This document shows positions 1 to 11,019 of a DNA stretch of 64,000 bases, piece by piece. This stretch comes from Piromyces finnis. Its lineage: Eukaryota > Neocallimastigomycota > Neocallimastigomycetes > Neocallimastigales > Neocallimastigaceae. Within the stretch, counting starts at the first letter, position 1. Each line of letters starts with the position of its first letter. The position numbers and the translations under genes were made by a program. Below the pieces are notes generated by a model. It had not been told where the DNA came from. It made no database searches and worked only from the letters and a program-made list of their open reading frames with translations. The DNA lies in NCBI GenBank assembly GCA_002104945.1, contig MCFH01000003.1, forward strand, positions 868,001 to 932,000, written 5' to 3'.

Positions 1-1
1 T

Positions 2-2980
2 AGTTCTTCAGTTTCACAGCCATCTAGTAATAGTTCTACTTATTCCTCTGATGCATCATCCATTAATAACGATGACTTTAATAATAATAATAATAGCAAC
101 GATTCTTCCTCATCCAACAAGCCTGATAACTTTTCTTTTTGTCTTAGTTGGAACACCAATGGGTGGAATCACGAAAAGAGAGATAGTATTAGCTATTTCA
201 CAGCTATTTTCAAACCATTATTTTTATGTTTCCAAGAAACTGGTAATGGTTCTGGATCGAATACAGATTATCCTTGTCGTGTTACTTTGCGAAACTATAG
301 ACACTTTTTCAAGAAAGCTGACGAATCAGTTCCTGGAATGAGAGGTTTATATTTAGGTTTTCACAATTCGTGTCAAGCCTCACTTGAAAACTTCTCTGGA
401 AAGTATATTATTTCTATTTATACTTTTAGTCTCTGGAATAGATTTAAATGCTCGATTGGAAATGTTTATATGCCTCATAGTCATCACAACATCTATGTTG
501 ATCATGCAAAGTTAGAAGTTCGCTTGTGGTTACAAACTCATTCATCCCATCCATCGATTCTTGTTGGTGATTTTAATATGTCTAAAGTAAAATTATCCAA
601 CTGGTTATCAACTAATAGATTAGGAGATTGGGAGATTCTTCCGCTTAGAGGGTCTACTATCTCTTGGACTCGAGGTGAACAATCTTCCGACATTGACCAT
701 GCTCTTATCAATTTGAAGATGAAAGATCTTATTCACTCAGGATCATTTATAAATAATTTTTATCCTGTATCAGACCATAAGCCACTTCTTATTAATGGTA
801 AAATTATTCCTATGGAAGATTTTTCTAATGACTTTAATGTTCCTAAGAAAATTATGAAATGGAATAGATTAAAATGTATTGAGGAAAAGGAATCTATTCT
901 CAGTCATAATAAATTCCAAATTCTTTCAGCAAAATTCAACGATCCTAATGTTTCTACAGATGAACTTTCCAAAGAGTTTACTTCAACTGCTTTTTCAATT
1001 GCAGACGAGCTCAGTATTACCTCAGCTAATAATGTTATAAAGTCTTCATTTCATATTTCACAACAAATTTTTAATCTTCAAAAAATCAAAATGAAGTTGT
1101 ATAAGAGATTTAAAAAAGAAAGAATTTATGATATAGATGAATTTATTAAAAGAATTAAAATCTACCGTAAGCTCATTGATTACATCCACAAAAGATGTAA
1201 TGAATTTAGGAAACAAGAATATATTCATTGGATTAAAACAGGATGTGAATATATGAAGAGTCATAATCCTAAGAAGGCCTGGAAATGGATCAAGAAAACT
1301 GCAAAAATTGGAAAAGATTCTTTCTTTATTGCTCAACCAATTAAAAATAAAAATGGAGAATTAGTTGTTGCTACGGAAGAACAACTAGATGTGTGGCATG
1401 ATCATTTCGAAAATCTTGCATCAGATCCAAGTGGTGTAAGTCTTGATTTAGAGCATTGGTATGAAGAACCAATGAATAAACGTTTTTCACTTCCTATGCT
1501 TGATGAATGGGATATCAACCAAGATATTAGTATTGATGAAGTCAAGTCAGCTATCCTCTCTACTCCAAATTATAAAGCATCAGGTCCGGATGGTATTCCA
1601 ATTGAATTTTACAAAGCATTAATTCCATCAAGTAATGATTCTAATAATGCTACAGATAATAATTCTTCCGGTAATACTACTTCAGATAATGATGCTCATG
1701 GTTTAAATTTTATTCTTAAATTATTCAACCGTATTTGGGATGGAGACTTTCCCAACTCATGGAATGAATCCAGTATTGTTTCTATTCCTAAGAAGGGAGA
1801 TTTGACAGATTGTGATAACTATCGAGGTATATCACTTATCAATAATGGTATTAAGTTGATTTCCAAAATTGTCACCACTAGAATTTCAGAATATGGTTTA
1901 AAGAATAATTTCATTAGACCTGAACAATTTGGTTTTCGAAAAAAGGAAGAAAGTATCAGTCTTTTCATTTCAATCCAAGAAATATGCCGTAGACGTCAAT
2001 TAGATAATAAAGAGACATATTTGGCCTTTTTAGATCTCAGGAAAGCATACGATTCAGTCCCAATCGGTAATATTCTCCATAAATTAGATTGTTTTGGAAT
2101 CCGAGGTAAGAGTTTACAATTCATCAAAAATTTATATTTAACATCTAAGGCTAATGTCAAATTAGATGGACAATTCTCGAAATCTTTTGATGTGAAGAAA
2201 GGAGTCCGTCAAGGTTGCCCTCTTTCTCCTATTCTCTTTAATCTCTTTATTAATGATATATTTAGAGAGTGCGAAGATCTAGGAGTCAGTTTAGGTGACA
2301 CTCGATGCTGTGGTGGACTTTTTGCAGACGATATAGTTATTTGTGCTCCAACAAGAGGATGCTTAAAAAAGATGCTTAGAAGAGTTAATGAATGGGCCTT
2401 GTATAATGAAATGGAATTTGGTATCCAGAAATGTTCAACGATGGTGATTCGTCCTGAATCAATAGAAAATCAGAACAAGAGAGATCCAACATTTTACTTA
2501 GCAGGACAACCCATTCCAACTACTGATTGTTATACTTATCTTGGTGTTCCATTTGATAAGAATCTGTCCCTTAAACCAGTTATTAAAGCTCTTAATAACA
2601 AGGTTTTGAAAGGACTTTTCTCAGTCAGTAAATTCTTAAGAAATCCTAATATTCCTATTCCCTTCAAAAAGCTAGTACTTAACTCACAAGTGATTAGCAG
2701 AGTTTCACACTTTGCACCATTACTTGGATCCAACAAAGCTAGGTCTAGGATTGCTCAGAAGCATGTTAACAAAGGAATACAATGGGTTGCCGGAGTTCAT
2801 AAAGCTGTATCGTTTATATCTTTATACTCTATCTCAAAAGATTTGAATATTCCTCCATTGTCAGCCAAATGTGCATTAGCTCAGGTTAGATGTTTTAACA
2901 AATGGAAAAACTCAAATTGTATTATCTCACACCTTGTCAATTACATTCCTAAATTTAGAAAATACACGTGGTGCAAATGA
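2..2980 (+). CDS. LINE ORF2: AP-like endonuclease plus reverse transcriptase (5'-partial, premature stop)
   Basis: The frame is open from base 2 with no start in the window, so this is a 5'-truncated view of a longer ORF. A Ser/Asn-rich stretch is followed by the endonuclease: SWNTNGW near 150, CFQETG near 230, LVGDFNMS near 575, and the catalytic SDHKPLL near 775. Reverse transcriptase blocks follow: ASGPDGIP, the YLAFLDLRKAYDSVP block, GVRQGCPLSPILFNLFIND and the catalytic FADD (about 2320). The frame stops at a TGA (2978-2980), but the same frame stays open for 335 further codons, so the stop is probably a nonsense mutation rather than the natural end. An ATG-started reading at 51-341 in another frame is a shadow. 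Confidence 0.9.
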   Translation, partial: SSSVSQPSSNSSTYSSDASSINNDDFNNNNNSNDSSSSNKPDNFSFCLSWNTNGWNHEKRDSISYFTAIFKPLFLCFQETGNGSGSNTDYPCRVTLRNYRHFFKKADESVPGMRGLYLGFHNSCQASLENFSGKYIISIYTFSLWNRFKCSIGNVYMPHSHHNIYVDHAKLEVRLWLQTHSSHPSILVGDFNMSKVKLSNWLSTNRLGDWEILPLRGSTISWTRGEQSSDIDHALINLKMKDLIHSGSFINNFYPVSDHKPLLINGKIIPMEDFSNDFNVPKKIMKWNRLKCIEEKESILSHNKFQILSAKFNDPNVSTDELSKEFTSTAFSIADELSITSANNVIKSSFHISQQIFNLQKIKMKLYKRFKKERIYDIDEFIKRIKIYRKLIDYIHKRCNEFRKQEYIHWIKTGCEYMKSHNPKKAWKWIKKTAKIGKDSFFIAQPIKNKNGELVVATEEQLDVWHDHFENLASDPSGVSLDLEHWYEEPMNKRFSLPMLDEWDINQDISIDEVKSAILSTPNYKASGPDGIPIEFYKALIPSSNDSNNATDNNSSGNTTSDNDAHGLNFILKLFNRIWDGDFPNSWNESSIVSIPKKGDLTDCDNYRGISLINNGIKLISKIVTTRISEYGLKNNFIRPEQFGFRKKEESISLFISIQEICRRRQLDNKETYLAFLDLRKAYDSVPIGNILHKLDCFGIRGKSLQFIKNLYLTSKANVKLDGQFSKSFDVKKGVRQGCPLSPILFNLFINDIFRECEDLGVSLGDTRCCGGLFADDIVICAPTRGCLKKMLRRVNEWALYNEMEFGIQKCSTMVIRPESIENQNKRDPTFYLAGQPIPTTDCYTYLGVPFDKNLSLKPVIKALNNKVLKGLFSVSKFLRNPNIPIPFKKLVLNSQVISRVSHFAPLLGSNKARSRIAQKHVNKGIQWVAGVHKAVSFISLYSISKDLNIPPLSAKCALAQVRCFNKWKNSNCIISHLVNYIPKFRKYTWCK

Positions 2981-3985
2981 AGTAGGACACTTGATAAAAA
3001 ACTAAAGAAGCATGGAGATGTTAAAGCAGTTAAAAACTTTTATTGGAAAGATCTCAAAGGGAATTCAATAAAAGCGCAATATTATGATGATAATAAATTT
3101 ATTGAAACTAAAGATTCTATTAAATTATGTTATGAATACCCAGAGTTTACCTATGGCTTCTACTGGCTATTGAAAGCAAGAAGCGGATACAAGTTGGATG
3201 CTAGAGTTGCCAAAGCTGCCAAATTTGTTGATCCAGTTTGTCCTAACTACTGTCCATGTTGCAAGTGTGGAGATCAAAGTATTAAACATTGGTTATTAGA
3301 TTGTCCAACATTTAGAGATATCCGTATTAAACATTATGATTCTATAGTCCATCTATTAAATTTTTTCAGTCAACGTAATTCCAATTGTCCTATCAATAAT
3401 AATGAAAATGTTAATATCAGTAGAGATAGCAATAACAGTAATAGTAATAATAACAATAGTAATAATAACAATAGCAGTAATAGTAATAATAGAAATAGTA
3501 ATAATAACAATAGTAGTAATAGAAATAGTAATAATAACAATAGTAGTAATAGAAATAATAATATTAGTAATGATAACAATGATAACAATAGTGAAGATAA
3601 TAATTCTAATTTAGATAGTAATTTAGTTAATGATAGTAATAGTTCTAATAATCCGGTGAATATTAATGTGTATGATTATTCTAGTGTGTGCAGTAAAATA
3701 TTTAAATTCCTTCTTGGGGGAAGAAGTTTTAACAATATTAATTTCAATTCAAGGGAATGGAAAGGACTTTGTAAGCGTCAGATTCATTCTGGTACTAACG
3801 AAGGAACACCATTCTTGACGGTAACCGCGGAACTTCTAACCAAAATCATGCCTTTTGCTATTGGCCAGCAATGGTCAATGTTCAAAAGGTTTGAAGCAAC
3901 ATCCAAGAGCGTCAATGCTGAAGAAACAGTAAGACAGGCCAGGAGGGCCAGCGCAACCAATGGAGATCATAATTTTGTTCCATGA
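2981..3985 (+). pseudogene. LINE ORF2 C-terminal part with Cys/His motif, after the in-frame TGA
   Basis: Continues in exactly the frame of the upstream reverse transcriptase and ends at a TGA (3983-3985). Near 3240-3310 it encodes CPCCKCGDQ followed by H and C (CCHC-like), the zinc-binding motif often found downstream of reverse transcriptase in LINEs. It then runs into an Asn/Ser-rich tract (about 3400-3650) built from AAT/AAC/AGT codons, and a final conserved-looking block ending near 3980. Translation of this part would need read-through of the TGA or reinitiation. The Asn tract is probably expanded microsatellite-like coding DNA. Confidence 0.8.
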
Positions 3986-4221
3986 CAAAATTTTGGTCTT
4001 TGGCTCGGTGTCCCATTGGAAGTCAAATACAATTATTATACTTTAGTATGATAGTGGCTTTCTTACTTTAATTAAAATTACTAGAATACATTATACCCAA
4101 TTTTTATTCATTTGTGTTTATTAAAACATATTTTTTTTATTTTTATTTATTTTTAATTTTTTATATTACATGTATTATAATTTTAATTAAATTAATAATA
4201 AAGTTTAAAATATTTGATGCA

Positions 4222-4224
<3 letters not shown>

Positions 4225-4254
<30 letters not shown>
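4225..4254 (+). repeat. LINE poly-A tail
   Basis: Uninterrupted run of 30 A closing the LINE 3' UTR; this is the element's 3' boundary. Confidence 0.85.
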
Positions 4255-4257
<3 letters not shown>

Positions 4258-5199
4258 TCTTCTTTTCTATTAATTATTTAGTAAAATTATTTTTTTTTTT
4301 TTTTTTAATTTTTATTTTTTTCTTACTTTTTAATAATAATAAAAGAAAAAGTTTTCAATAATAAAAAAAAATAAATAAATAAGAGCAAAGAAAGTATATT
4401 CATGACTTTTTACTTTTTTGCATATAAATAAAATATAAATTACTATAAAAAATAATAAAGATTAAAAATAAAGATAAAAAATAAAGTTTAAAAATAATTG
4501 ATGCCATTAAAAAAAAACCCTCATTTGGAAACATATCAACATTTATTTGGATTTTCTCTTGAGTTAATATAAATAAAAACAAAGTATTCTGTCATTTTTT
4601 CTATTTAAATAAGCTTTTTAACAAATTTCTTATTAATCGTGATGTTAAGATATTTGTTTAATCTTTTTATCAATAAATTTTAATCAAATTTGATATTTAG
4701 TAATGGAAAAAAAAAAAAATTGTGATGGTTGCGGTTTATAAATGATATTATTTTAATTATTTTTATTTTCCAAATTACTTTTTTTTTTTTTTTTTTTTTA
4801 ATTCATTTCTTCAAAAATACTAATTAATATTTTTAAAGATTCATAAACTAGAGTGTTAACTTTTTTTTTTAAAAAAAAACTTGATATCAATAAATTATTA
4901 TAGAATAAACTTTTAAATACTATCTTTTATTTTTAAAAAAAATTACTATTATTAACCTCTTAAATTTAATTCAATAATATTTGAAAAATTTATATTTAAA
5001 TTTTTGAAAAAAAAAAAAAAAAAAAAAAAAAACTGGAGAAAAAAACTAAAACTAGAAAAAATAATAAATATATTTTTATTTATTATATTTTATTTCATTT
5101 TTGAAAAGATAATTTTTTTTTTTTTTACTATTATAATAAAAAATATAATTTTAATATTTAACAAATAATCAGTAAAATAATTTTTTTAAAATATAAGAA
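4255..5199. other. AT-rich spacer between LINE and receptor gene 1
   Basis: No gene seen. Homopolymer A and T runs dominate (4290-4306, 4779-4799, 5010-5031). At 4481-4517 a stretch (AAAGTTTAAAAATAATTGAT, then a short A run) resembles the last 35 nt of the LINE 3' end and may be a remnant of another LINE tail. Confidence 0.6.
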
Positions 5200-5475
5200 A
5201 TGTATGTTTTAAAAATTTTATTTTTATTTTAATTCATTTTTTGACACCTATTTTGGCAGACAAAAAGAGAATTAAAATATGTATGAAAGAATTTGATTTG
5301 TCTACTTATACAGAATATGAATACAATGAAAAATATAGAAATGAATTAAATAATTATTTTAGAGAAAGAGTAAAGTATAATGAAAGATTAAATAATTATG
5401 AAATTGATGTATATTTCTATCCTTATCCTCCTATTGATACTACTGGCAGATCTGTACCATTGGCATATATGAATA

Positions 5476-6795
5476 ATTTAGTAAAAGGATTAACTAGAAA
5501 AGAATATGATATGGTAGTACTTGATGAACGGATTTTATTAAATGATATTGCATTGATGGAAACTGAATGGATTTATAAAGAAACAAATTATAGACAACCT
5601 TCTCTCGAATTGTTACACGATTTATCAAAATATATTAATAAAGCTGATTTAGAATTTCATGATCCAAAAATATTAAGTTATGGAATGTATAAAGATAAAA
5701 TTATTGGACTTCCTTACGAATCAGATTTCGATGTATTGTACTATCAAAATGAAGAAAAAAATTCAACAGCATATAACAATACGATGTTGTTATTAGAAAA
5801 TATGAAAGACTATACATGGGATGATTTATTAAATCAAATGAAAATAAACTCTCAACCATTCTGGATTTCATTTGGTGATAATAATGATTTATTAAATTTT
5901 GTAATTGAATATTCAAGTAATAAATATAATTTAACTTCAGAATACGATCCAGATTATTTAAAAGTATTCTATAATGATACTTCTATTTCTCATTATACAG
6001 AATTACGTGATTTAGTTAAAGAATTTAAAAGTAATTCTGAAGAAAATCCAAATATTGCAACTTTAGATGATGTATTTTATTATTATATGGTGAATGAAAC
6101 AACATTCTTTAAAGCAAAAGCTTCTCATAATTATATTTTTAGAAAGTATGGAAATGGTACACTTCCTTTATCTCTTCCTCCAAAATATCAAAGTGCAACA
6201 ACTAATAAATATTTAGTTGCAAATAAATTCAGTAATATTAAACCTGAAATTCTTGCAGAAGTTGCTCTTATCCTTACCGAAAAAAATGCACAATTATCTC
6301 GTGCCAAGGGTTTTGGAAGTATTCCAACATTTGATTTTTCAAAAAAGGATTCAGATATTGATTTACAAACCTATTGTGATACCTATCCAGTAATATGTGA
6401 TGCAATGGATAAAGTAGAAAAACTATATATTCGAGATATTTTCAATTCTGAAATGATGGTACCATTTTATGAAATAGAATGATATATACCAATCCGATTT
6501 AAAAATTTTTTTGTAAAATATGATACTGACTATATAAGATTTTCTTTACGAAATACGAATGAATTCATTACAGATAATTTAGGTGTCTATGGAATATTAT
6601 CTATTATAATTACAATTGCGGTCATAATATTTTGTCTCTTTATTATTTTCATGACATACAAATTAAAAGAACATCCATATATTAAAGTTATATCACCATT
6701 ATTTTGTAATTTAATTGTTGTAGGATGCATTTTAAATATGTTTAAATTGATAAAATTCATTCCTCCATATTCTATTGGAAAAATGAAGTTATTTT
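5476..6795 (+). repeat. Near-identical core shared with 8795-10113 (copy 1 side)
   Basis: By eye this 1.3-kb block differs from 8795-10113 by one substitution near 5613 and one A in the run at 5627-5630, whereas the flanking coding sequence on both sides differs at many positions. The abrupt borders suggest gene conversion. The in-frame TGA lies inside the block. Confidence 0.75.
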
Positions 6796-7094
6796 CAATT
6801 ATTGGAACTCTTGGTACAAATTTAATTTATATTCCAATGTTTGTAGTTGCTTATCGTATTTTCCGTATTTATAAAACAAAATCGTTTATGTCAAAATCAT
6901 TAAATAATCAACGTTTATTATTTGCGGTAATATTAACAATTTCCATTGCAGTAATTTATAAATTAGTAATTATATTTACTTGTCGATTTTATTATGAATC
7001 AGTTGGCTCTGTTAAATATGCTCGTATTCCAGTAGGATATTATTCAAATCATGAAACATTAGATAAAATCTATCAAATATATCTTACTATTATT

Positions 7095-7308
7095 GTAAGT
7101 ATTGCTATTTCTCAAATAAAATTATAATGAATGAATAGGAAAAAAAATTCATTATTATATTATTATAATTTTATAACATAAAAATTATTATTAAAAATCT
7201 GTAATGATTTAATTTAATATAACTTTTTATTCTTTTTTATTTAACATTATATAATTTCTAATTATCTAACTTTCATTTATATAATGATAATGATAACATA
7301 ACATATAG
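7095..7308 (+). other. Intron of receptor copy 1
   Basis: Donor GTAAGT at 7095 and acceptor TAG at 7307-7308, phase 0. Joining gives a continuous hydrophobic TM5 that ends FISLLFMIIATGSQS. The same position is used in copy 2 (10413-10551). Confidence 0.8.
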
Positions 7309-7776
7309 TTCATTTCACTCCTATTTATGATTATTGCTACAGGAAGTCAATCAAAAAAATTTGGAGATATTTGTTATACATTTGTCATTTTCATTACAAA
7401 TATTTCAGATTACATTATTGAACGATTAATTACAAGATTAGATGGAGGAGATGATTATCCTTTGTATTTCTTTATCACAATTGTATTTAATTGTTTACTT
7501 CATTTCATATGTGTATATATTTTAGTTGGATCAAGAATTAGTTTACTTCTTAATAATCCTAAATTTGATTTCGTTAGTAGTACTAGTAGTTCTTCAGATG
7601 CTTCTCAATACGTAGCGTTAAGATCAAGAATAAAAAGTATGAGTATATTAAAAAGATATAGTTTTAGATCATCAACCACGGAAAGCACTTACAATAGTAG
7701 TAGTTCTTCTCAAACAAGAAATGGAAGAGAAAATGTTATGGATTCAAGATTTAAAAATGGTGGTTCTGTAGTTTAA

Positions 7777-8517
7777 ATTAAATTAATAAACTAACAATAC
7801 AGAAAATATCAAAAGATAATAAATATATTTTTATAAATAATATATAAATAATATTATTATATTATAAAAAAATATAAAATTAAAAATAATACAAAATATG
7901 AAAGTAAATGTAATAGAGAAATATTTAATAATTTTGTCACTTGAGTTTGAGGTTTATTAAAATAATTGATTAAGTCATATATTAATATATTAATATATTA
8001 ATATCTTCTAAAATAAATATAAAATATATAATTTTTAAAAAAATATTCAATCTTGAACTTAATTTTTCTAATTTCACTTTTTTACTCAAGACTGATTTTA
8101 CTATTTATTGTAGTTTATATTATTACATTATTATTAAATGTTATTATTTTTATTATTTTATGTATTATTATTTGAACAAAAACTAGCTATTATTATCAAT
8201 TTAATAATAAAATATTTATAGAAAAAAGTTTTAATTATAATTTATAATAATATTATTACATTATTTACTTTTTTCCATATTAAATATAAATTTTAATTAT
8301 TTAATTTTAACTTTAATTTTGAAGAGGAAAAAAAAAGATTAAATTATATTTTTTATATACTTTATTATTTCAAATATGAGACAAAAAAGGTAAATTTTTA
8401 TTTTAAGAAATGTTAAATTTTTGTAATTGTTTTATTATTTGTTTAAATATCAATTTATTTGTTTAAATATCAATTATAAAAAAGTTTTTTATAAGTAATA
8501 ATTATGATAAAGTAATC
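7777..8517. other. Spacer between receptor copies
   Basis: No gene seen. It must hold the terminator of copy 1 and the promoter of copy 2, but no distinct motif stands out. A short direct repeat (TTTGTTTAAATATCAAT) occurs twice at about 8439-8473, just upstream of the copy 2 start. Confidence 0.5.
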
Positions 8518-8794
8518 ATGAACATTCAAAAAATATTATTAATAATATTAATATATTATTCTGCAATTATCGTTGCCGATAAACAAAGAATTAAAATATG
8601 TATGAGACCATTGTTTGATTTACCTTATAATTCACATAGCAGTTATGAAATATATGAAAATGAATTAAAAAATTATTTTAGAGAAAGAGTAAAAGATAAT
8701 GAAAGATTAAATAATTATGAAATTGATGTATATTTCTATAATTATCCTTCTGTTGATACTACTGGTAGATCTATACCAATGGTATATATGAACG

Positions 8795-10113
8795 ATTTAG
8801 TAAAAGGATTAACTAGAAAAGAATATGATATGGTAGTACTTGATGAACGGATTTTATTAAATGATATTGCATTGATGGAAACTGAATGGATTTATAAAGA
8901 AACAAATTATAGACAACCTTCTCTCGAATTATTACACGATTTATCAAATATATTAATAAAGCTGATTTAGAATTTCATGATCCAAAAATATTAAGTTATG
9001 GAATGTATAAAGATAAAATTATTGGACTTCCTTACGAATCAGATTTCGATGTATTGTACTATCAAAATGAAGAAAAAAATTCAACAGCATATAACAATAC
9101 GATGTTGTTATTAGAAAATATGAAAGACTATACATGGGATGATTTATTAAATCAAATGAAAATAAACTCTCAACCATTCTGGATTTCATTTGGTGATAAT
9201 AATGATTTATTAAATTTTGTAATTGAATATTCAAGTAATAAATATAATTTAACTTCAGAATACGATCCAGATTATTTAAAAGTATTCTATAATGATACTT
9301 CTATTTCTCATTATACAGAATTACGTGATTTAGTTAAAGAATTTAAAAGTAATTCTGAAGAAAATCCAAATATTGCAACTTTAGATGATGTATTTTATTA
9401 TTATATGGTGAATGAAACAACATTCTTTAAAGCAAAAGCTTCTCATAATTATATTTTTAGAAAGTATGGAAATGGTACACTTCCTTTATCTCTTCCTCCA
9501 AAATATCAAAGTGCAACAACTAATAAATATTTAGTTGCAAATAAATTCAGTAATATTAAACCTGAAATTCTTGCAGAAGTTGCTCTTATCCTTACCGAAA
9601 AAAATGCACAATTATCTCGTGCCAAGGGTTTTGGAAGTATTCCAACATTTGATTTTTCAAAAAAGGATTCAGATATTGATTTACAAACCTATTGTGATAC
9701 CTATCCAGTAATATGTGATGCAATGGATAAAGTAGAAAAACTATATATTCGAGATATTTTCAATTCTGAAATGATGGTACCATTTTATGAAATAGAATGA
9801 TATATACCAATCCGATTTAAAAATTTTTTTGTAAAATATGATACTGACTATATAAGATTTTCTTTACGAAATACGAATGAATTCATTACAGATAATTTAG
9901 GTGTCTATGGAATATTATCTATTATAATTACAATTGCGGTCATAATATTTTGTCTCTTTATTATTTTCATGACATACAAATTAAAAGAACATCCATATAT
10001 TAAAGTTATATCACCATTATTTTGTAATTTAATTGTTGTAGGATGCATTTTAAATATGTTTAAATTGATAAAATTCATTCCTCCATATTCTATTGGAAAA
10101 ATGAAGTTATTTA
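8795..10113 (+). repeat. Near-identical core shared with 5476-6795 (copy 2 side)
   Basis: Second copy of the converted or recently duplicated block, one base shorter because of the A-run deletion at 8946-8948. Confidence 0.75.
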
Positions 10114-10412
10114 CAATTATTGAAACACTTGGTACAAATTTAATTTATATTCCAATGTTTGTTGTTACCTATCGTATTTTCCGTATTTATAAAACAAAAT
10201 CGTTTATGTCAAAATCATTAAATAATCAACGTTTATTATTTGCGGTAATATTAACAATTTCCATTGCAGTAATTTATAAATTAGTAATTATATTTACTTG
10301 TCGATTTTATTATGAATCAGTTGGTTATGTTAGGTATGCTCGTATTCCAGTAGGATATTATTCAAATCATGAAACATTAGATAAAATCTATCAAGGATGT
10401 CTTACCGTTGTC

Positions 10413-10551
10413 GTATGTATTGCTATTATTATAATATTTAAAAATATATATATTTAATTAAAAATCATCATACTAATTTAATGTAAATTTAATCTTTTTT
10501 ATCTAACATTATACAATCTCCAACTTTCATTTACGCAATGATACCATATAG
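10413..10551 (+). other. Intron of receptor copy 2
   Basis: Donor GTATGT at 10413, acceptor ATATAG ending 10551, phase 0. Same position as the copy 1 intron but shorter (139 against 214 nt) and diverged in sequence. Confidence 0.78.
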
Positions 10552-11019
10552 TTCATTTCACTCCTATTTATGATTATTGCTACAGGAAGTCAATCAAGAA
10601 AATTTGGAGATATTTGTTATACATTTGTCATTTTCATTACAAATATTTCGGATTACATTATTGAACGATTAATAACAAGATTAGATGGAGGAGATTATTA
10701 TCCTTTGTATTTCTTTATCACAATTGCATTTAATTGTTTACTTCATTTCATATGTGTATATATTTTAGTTGGAACAAGAATTAGTTTTCTTTTTACCAAT
10801 TCAAACAATAATGTATTTAATAGTACAGATGCTACTCAATATATTGCAGTAAGATCAATAATGAAAACTATAAATATATTTAGAATATTTAAAAAAAAAT
10901 TACCGGAAGAGGATAATAATAATAGTATTACCAATACTAACTACTCTCAAACAGAAAATGTTAGAGAAAGTATTGTTAATTCAAAATTAAAATTAAAAAA
11001 TAGCAATTATATTGTTTAA

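Larger units (their letters stand above)
1..4254 (+). mobile_element. LINE (non-LTR retrotransposon), 5' end outside window
   Basis: Non-LTR retrotransposon on the plus strand: an endonuclease/reverse-transcriptase reading frame open from the first bases, a short AT-rich 3' UTR (3986-4224) and a 30-nt poly-A tail (4225-4254). No LTR is seen at the 3' side. The element enters from upstream of the window, so ORF1 and any 5' UTR are not visible. LINEs of this type nick target DNA with an AP-like endonuclease and prime reverse transcription on the nick. A target-site duplication cannot be tested because the 5' junction is missing. Confidence 0.92.
5200..7776 (+). pseudogene. Class C GPCR with solute-binding-protein ectodomain, copy 1 (broken)
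   Basis: Predicted cell-surface receptor: an extracellular periplasmic-binding-protein-like domain (GLPYESDFDVLYYQNE near 5706, typical of sugar-binding proteins) joined to a 7TM domain. Exon 1 runs to 7094 and exon 2 is 7309-7776; the 214-nt intron (GTAAGT...CATATAG) is phase 0 and rebuilds TM5. TM1 begins near 6585 and TM7 near 7465; the C-tail is Ser-rich. Two lesions are visible. The signal peptide starts at ATG 5200 (MYVLKILFLF) but is out of frame with the mature domain by one base in a T-rich run near 5226-5232. An in-frame TGA at 6480-6482 separates ectodomain from TM1 with no frame change. Related receptors are known in gut fungi and probably sense carbohydrates (inference). Gene 8518-11019 is a close paralogue. 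Confidence 0.82.
8518..11019 (+). pseudogene. Class C GPCR with solute-binding-protein ectodomain, copy 2 (broken)
   Basis: Paralogue of the gene at 5200-7776. The ATG at 8518 starts a good signal peptide (hydrophobic IQKILLIILIYYSAIIVA, then ADKQR). The ectodomain frame breaks at 8946-8948, where an A run has three bases against four in copy 1 (5627-5630), so the first frame stops at 8970. The correct frame then continues to the same TGA seen in copy 1 (9798-9800) and resumes through TM1-TM5. The intron is 10413-10552 less one (GTATGT...ATATAG, 139 nt, ending 10551, phase 0); exon 2 is 10552-11019 with TM6, TM7 and a Ser/Asn-rich tail. Either copy could be a pseudogene, or the single-base indel could be an assembly error; the TGA, present in both, is unlikely to be one. 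Confidence 0.82.

Noticed and set aside
3370-3614. Antisense poly-Leu and alternative-frame poly-Ile ORFs
   Set aside because: They are frame shadows of the AAT/AAC Asn tract in LINE ORF2.
5241-5243. TTG as start codon of receptor copy 1
   Set aside because: It would leave the ectodomain without a signal peptide; the hydrophobic leader begins at ATG 5200 in another frame.
6480-6482. TGA as selenocysteine
   Set aside because: No SECIS-like element or selenoprotein family context is seen; read-through or pseudogene are simpler.
6459-6538. An 80-nt intron (GTACC...TATATAAG) that would remove the TGA in receptor copy 1
   Set aside because: After joining, the next codons run into a stop (GAA TGA), and the sequence after the TGA reads well into TM1 in the original frame.
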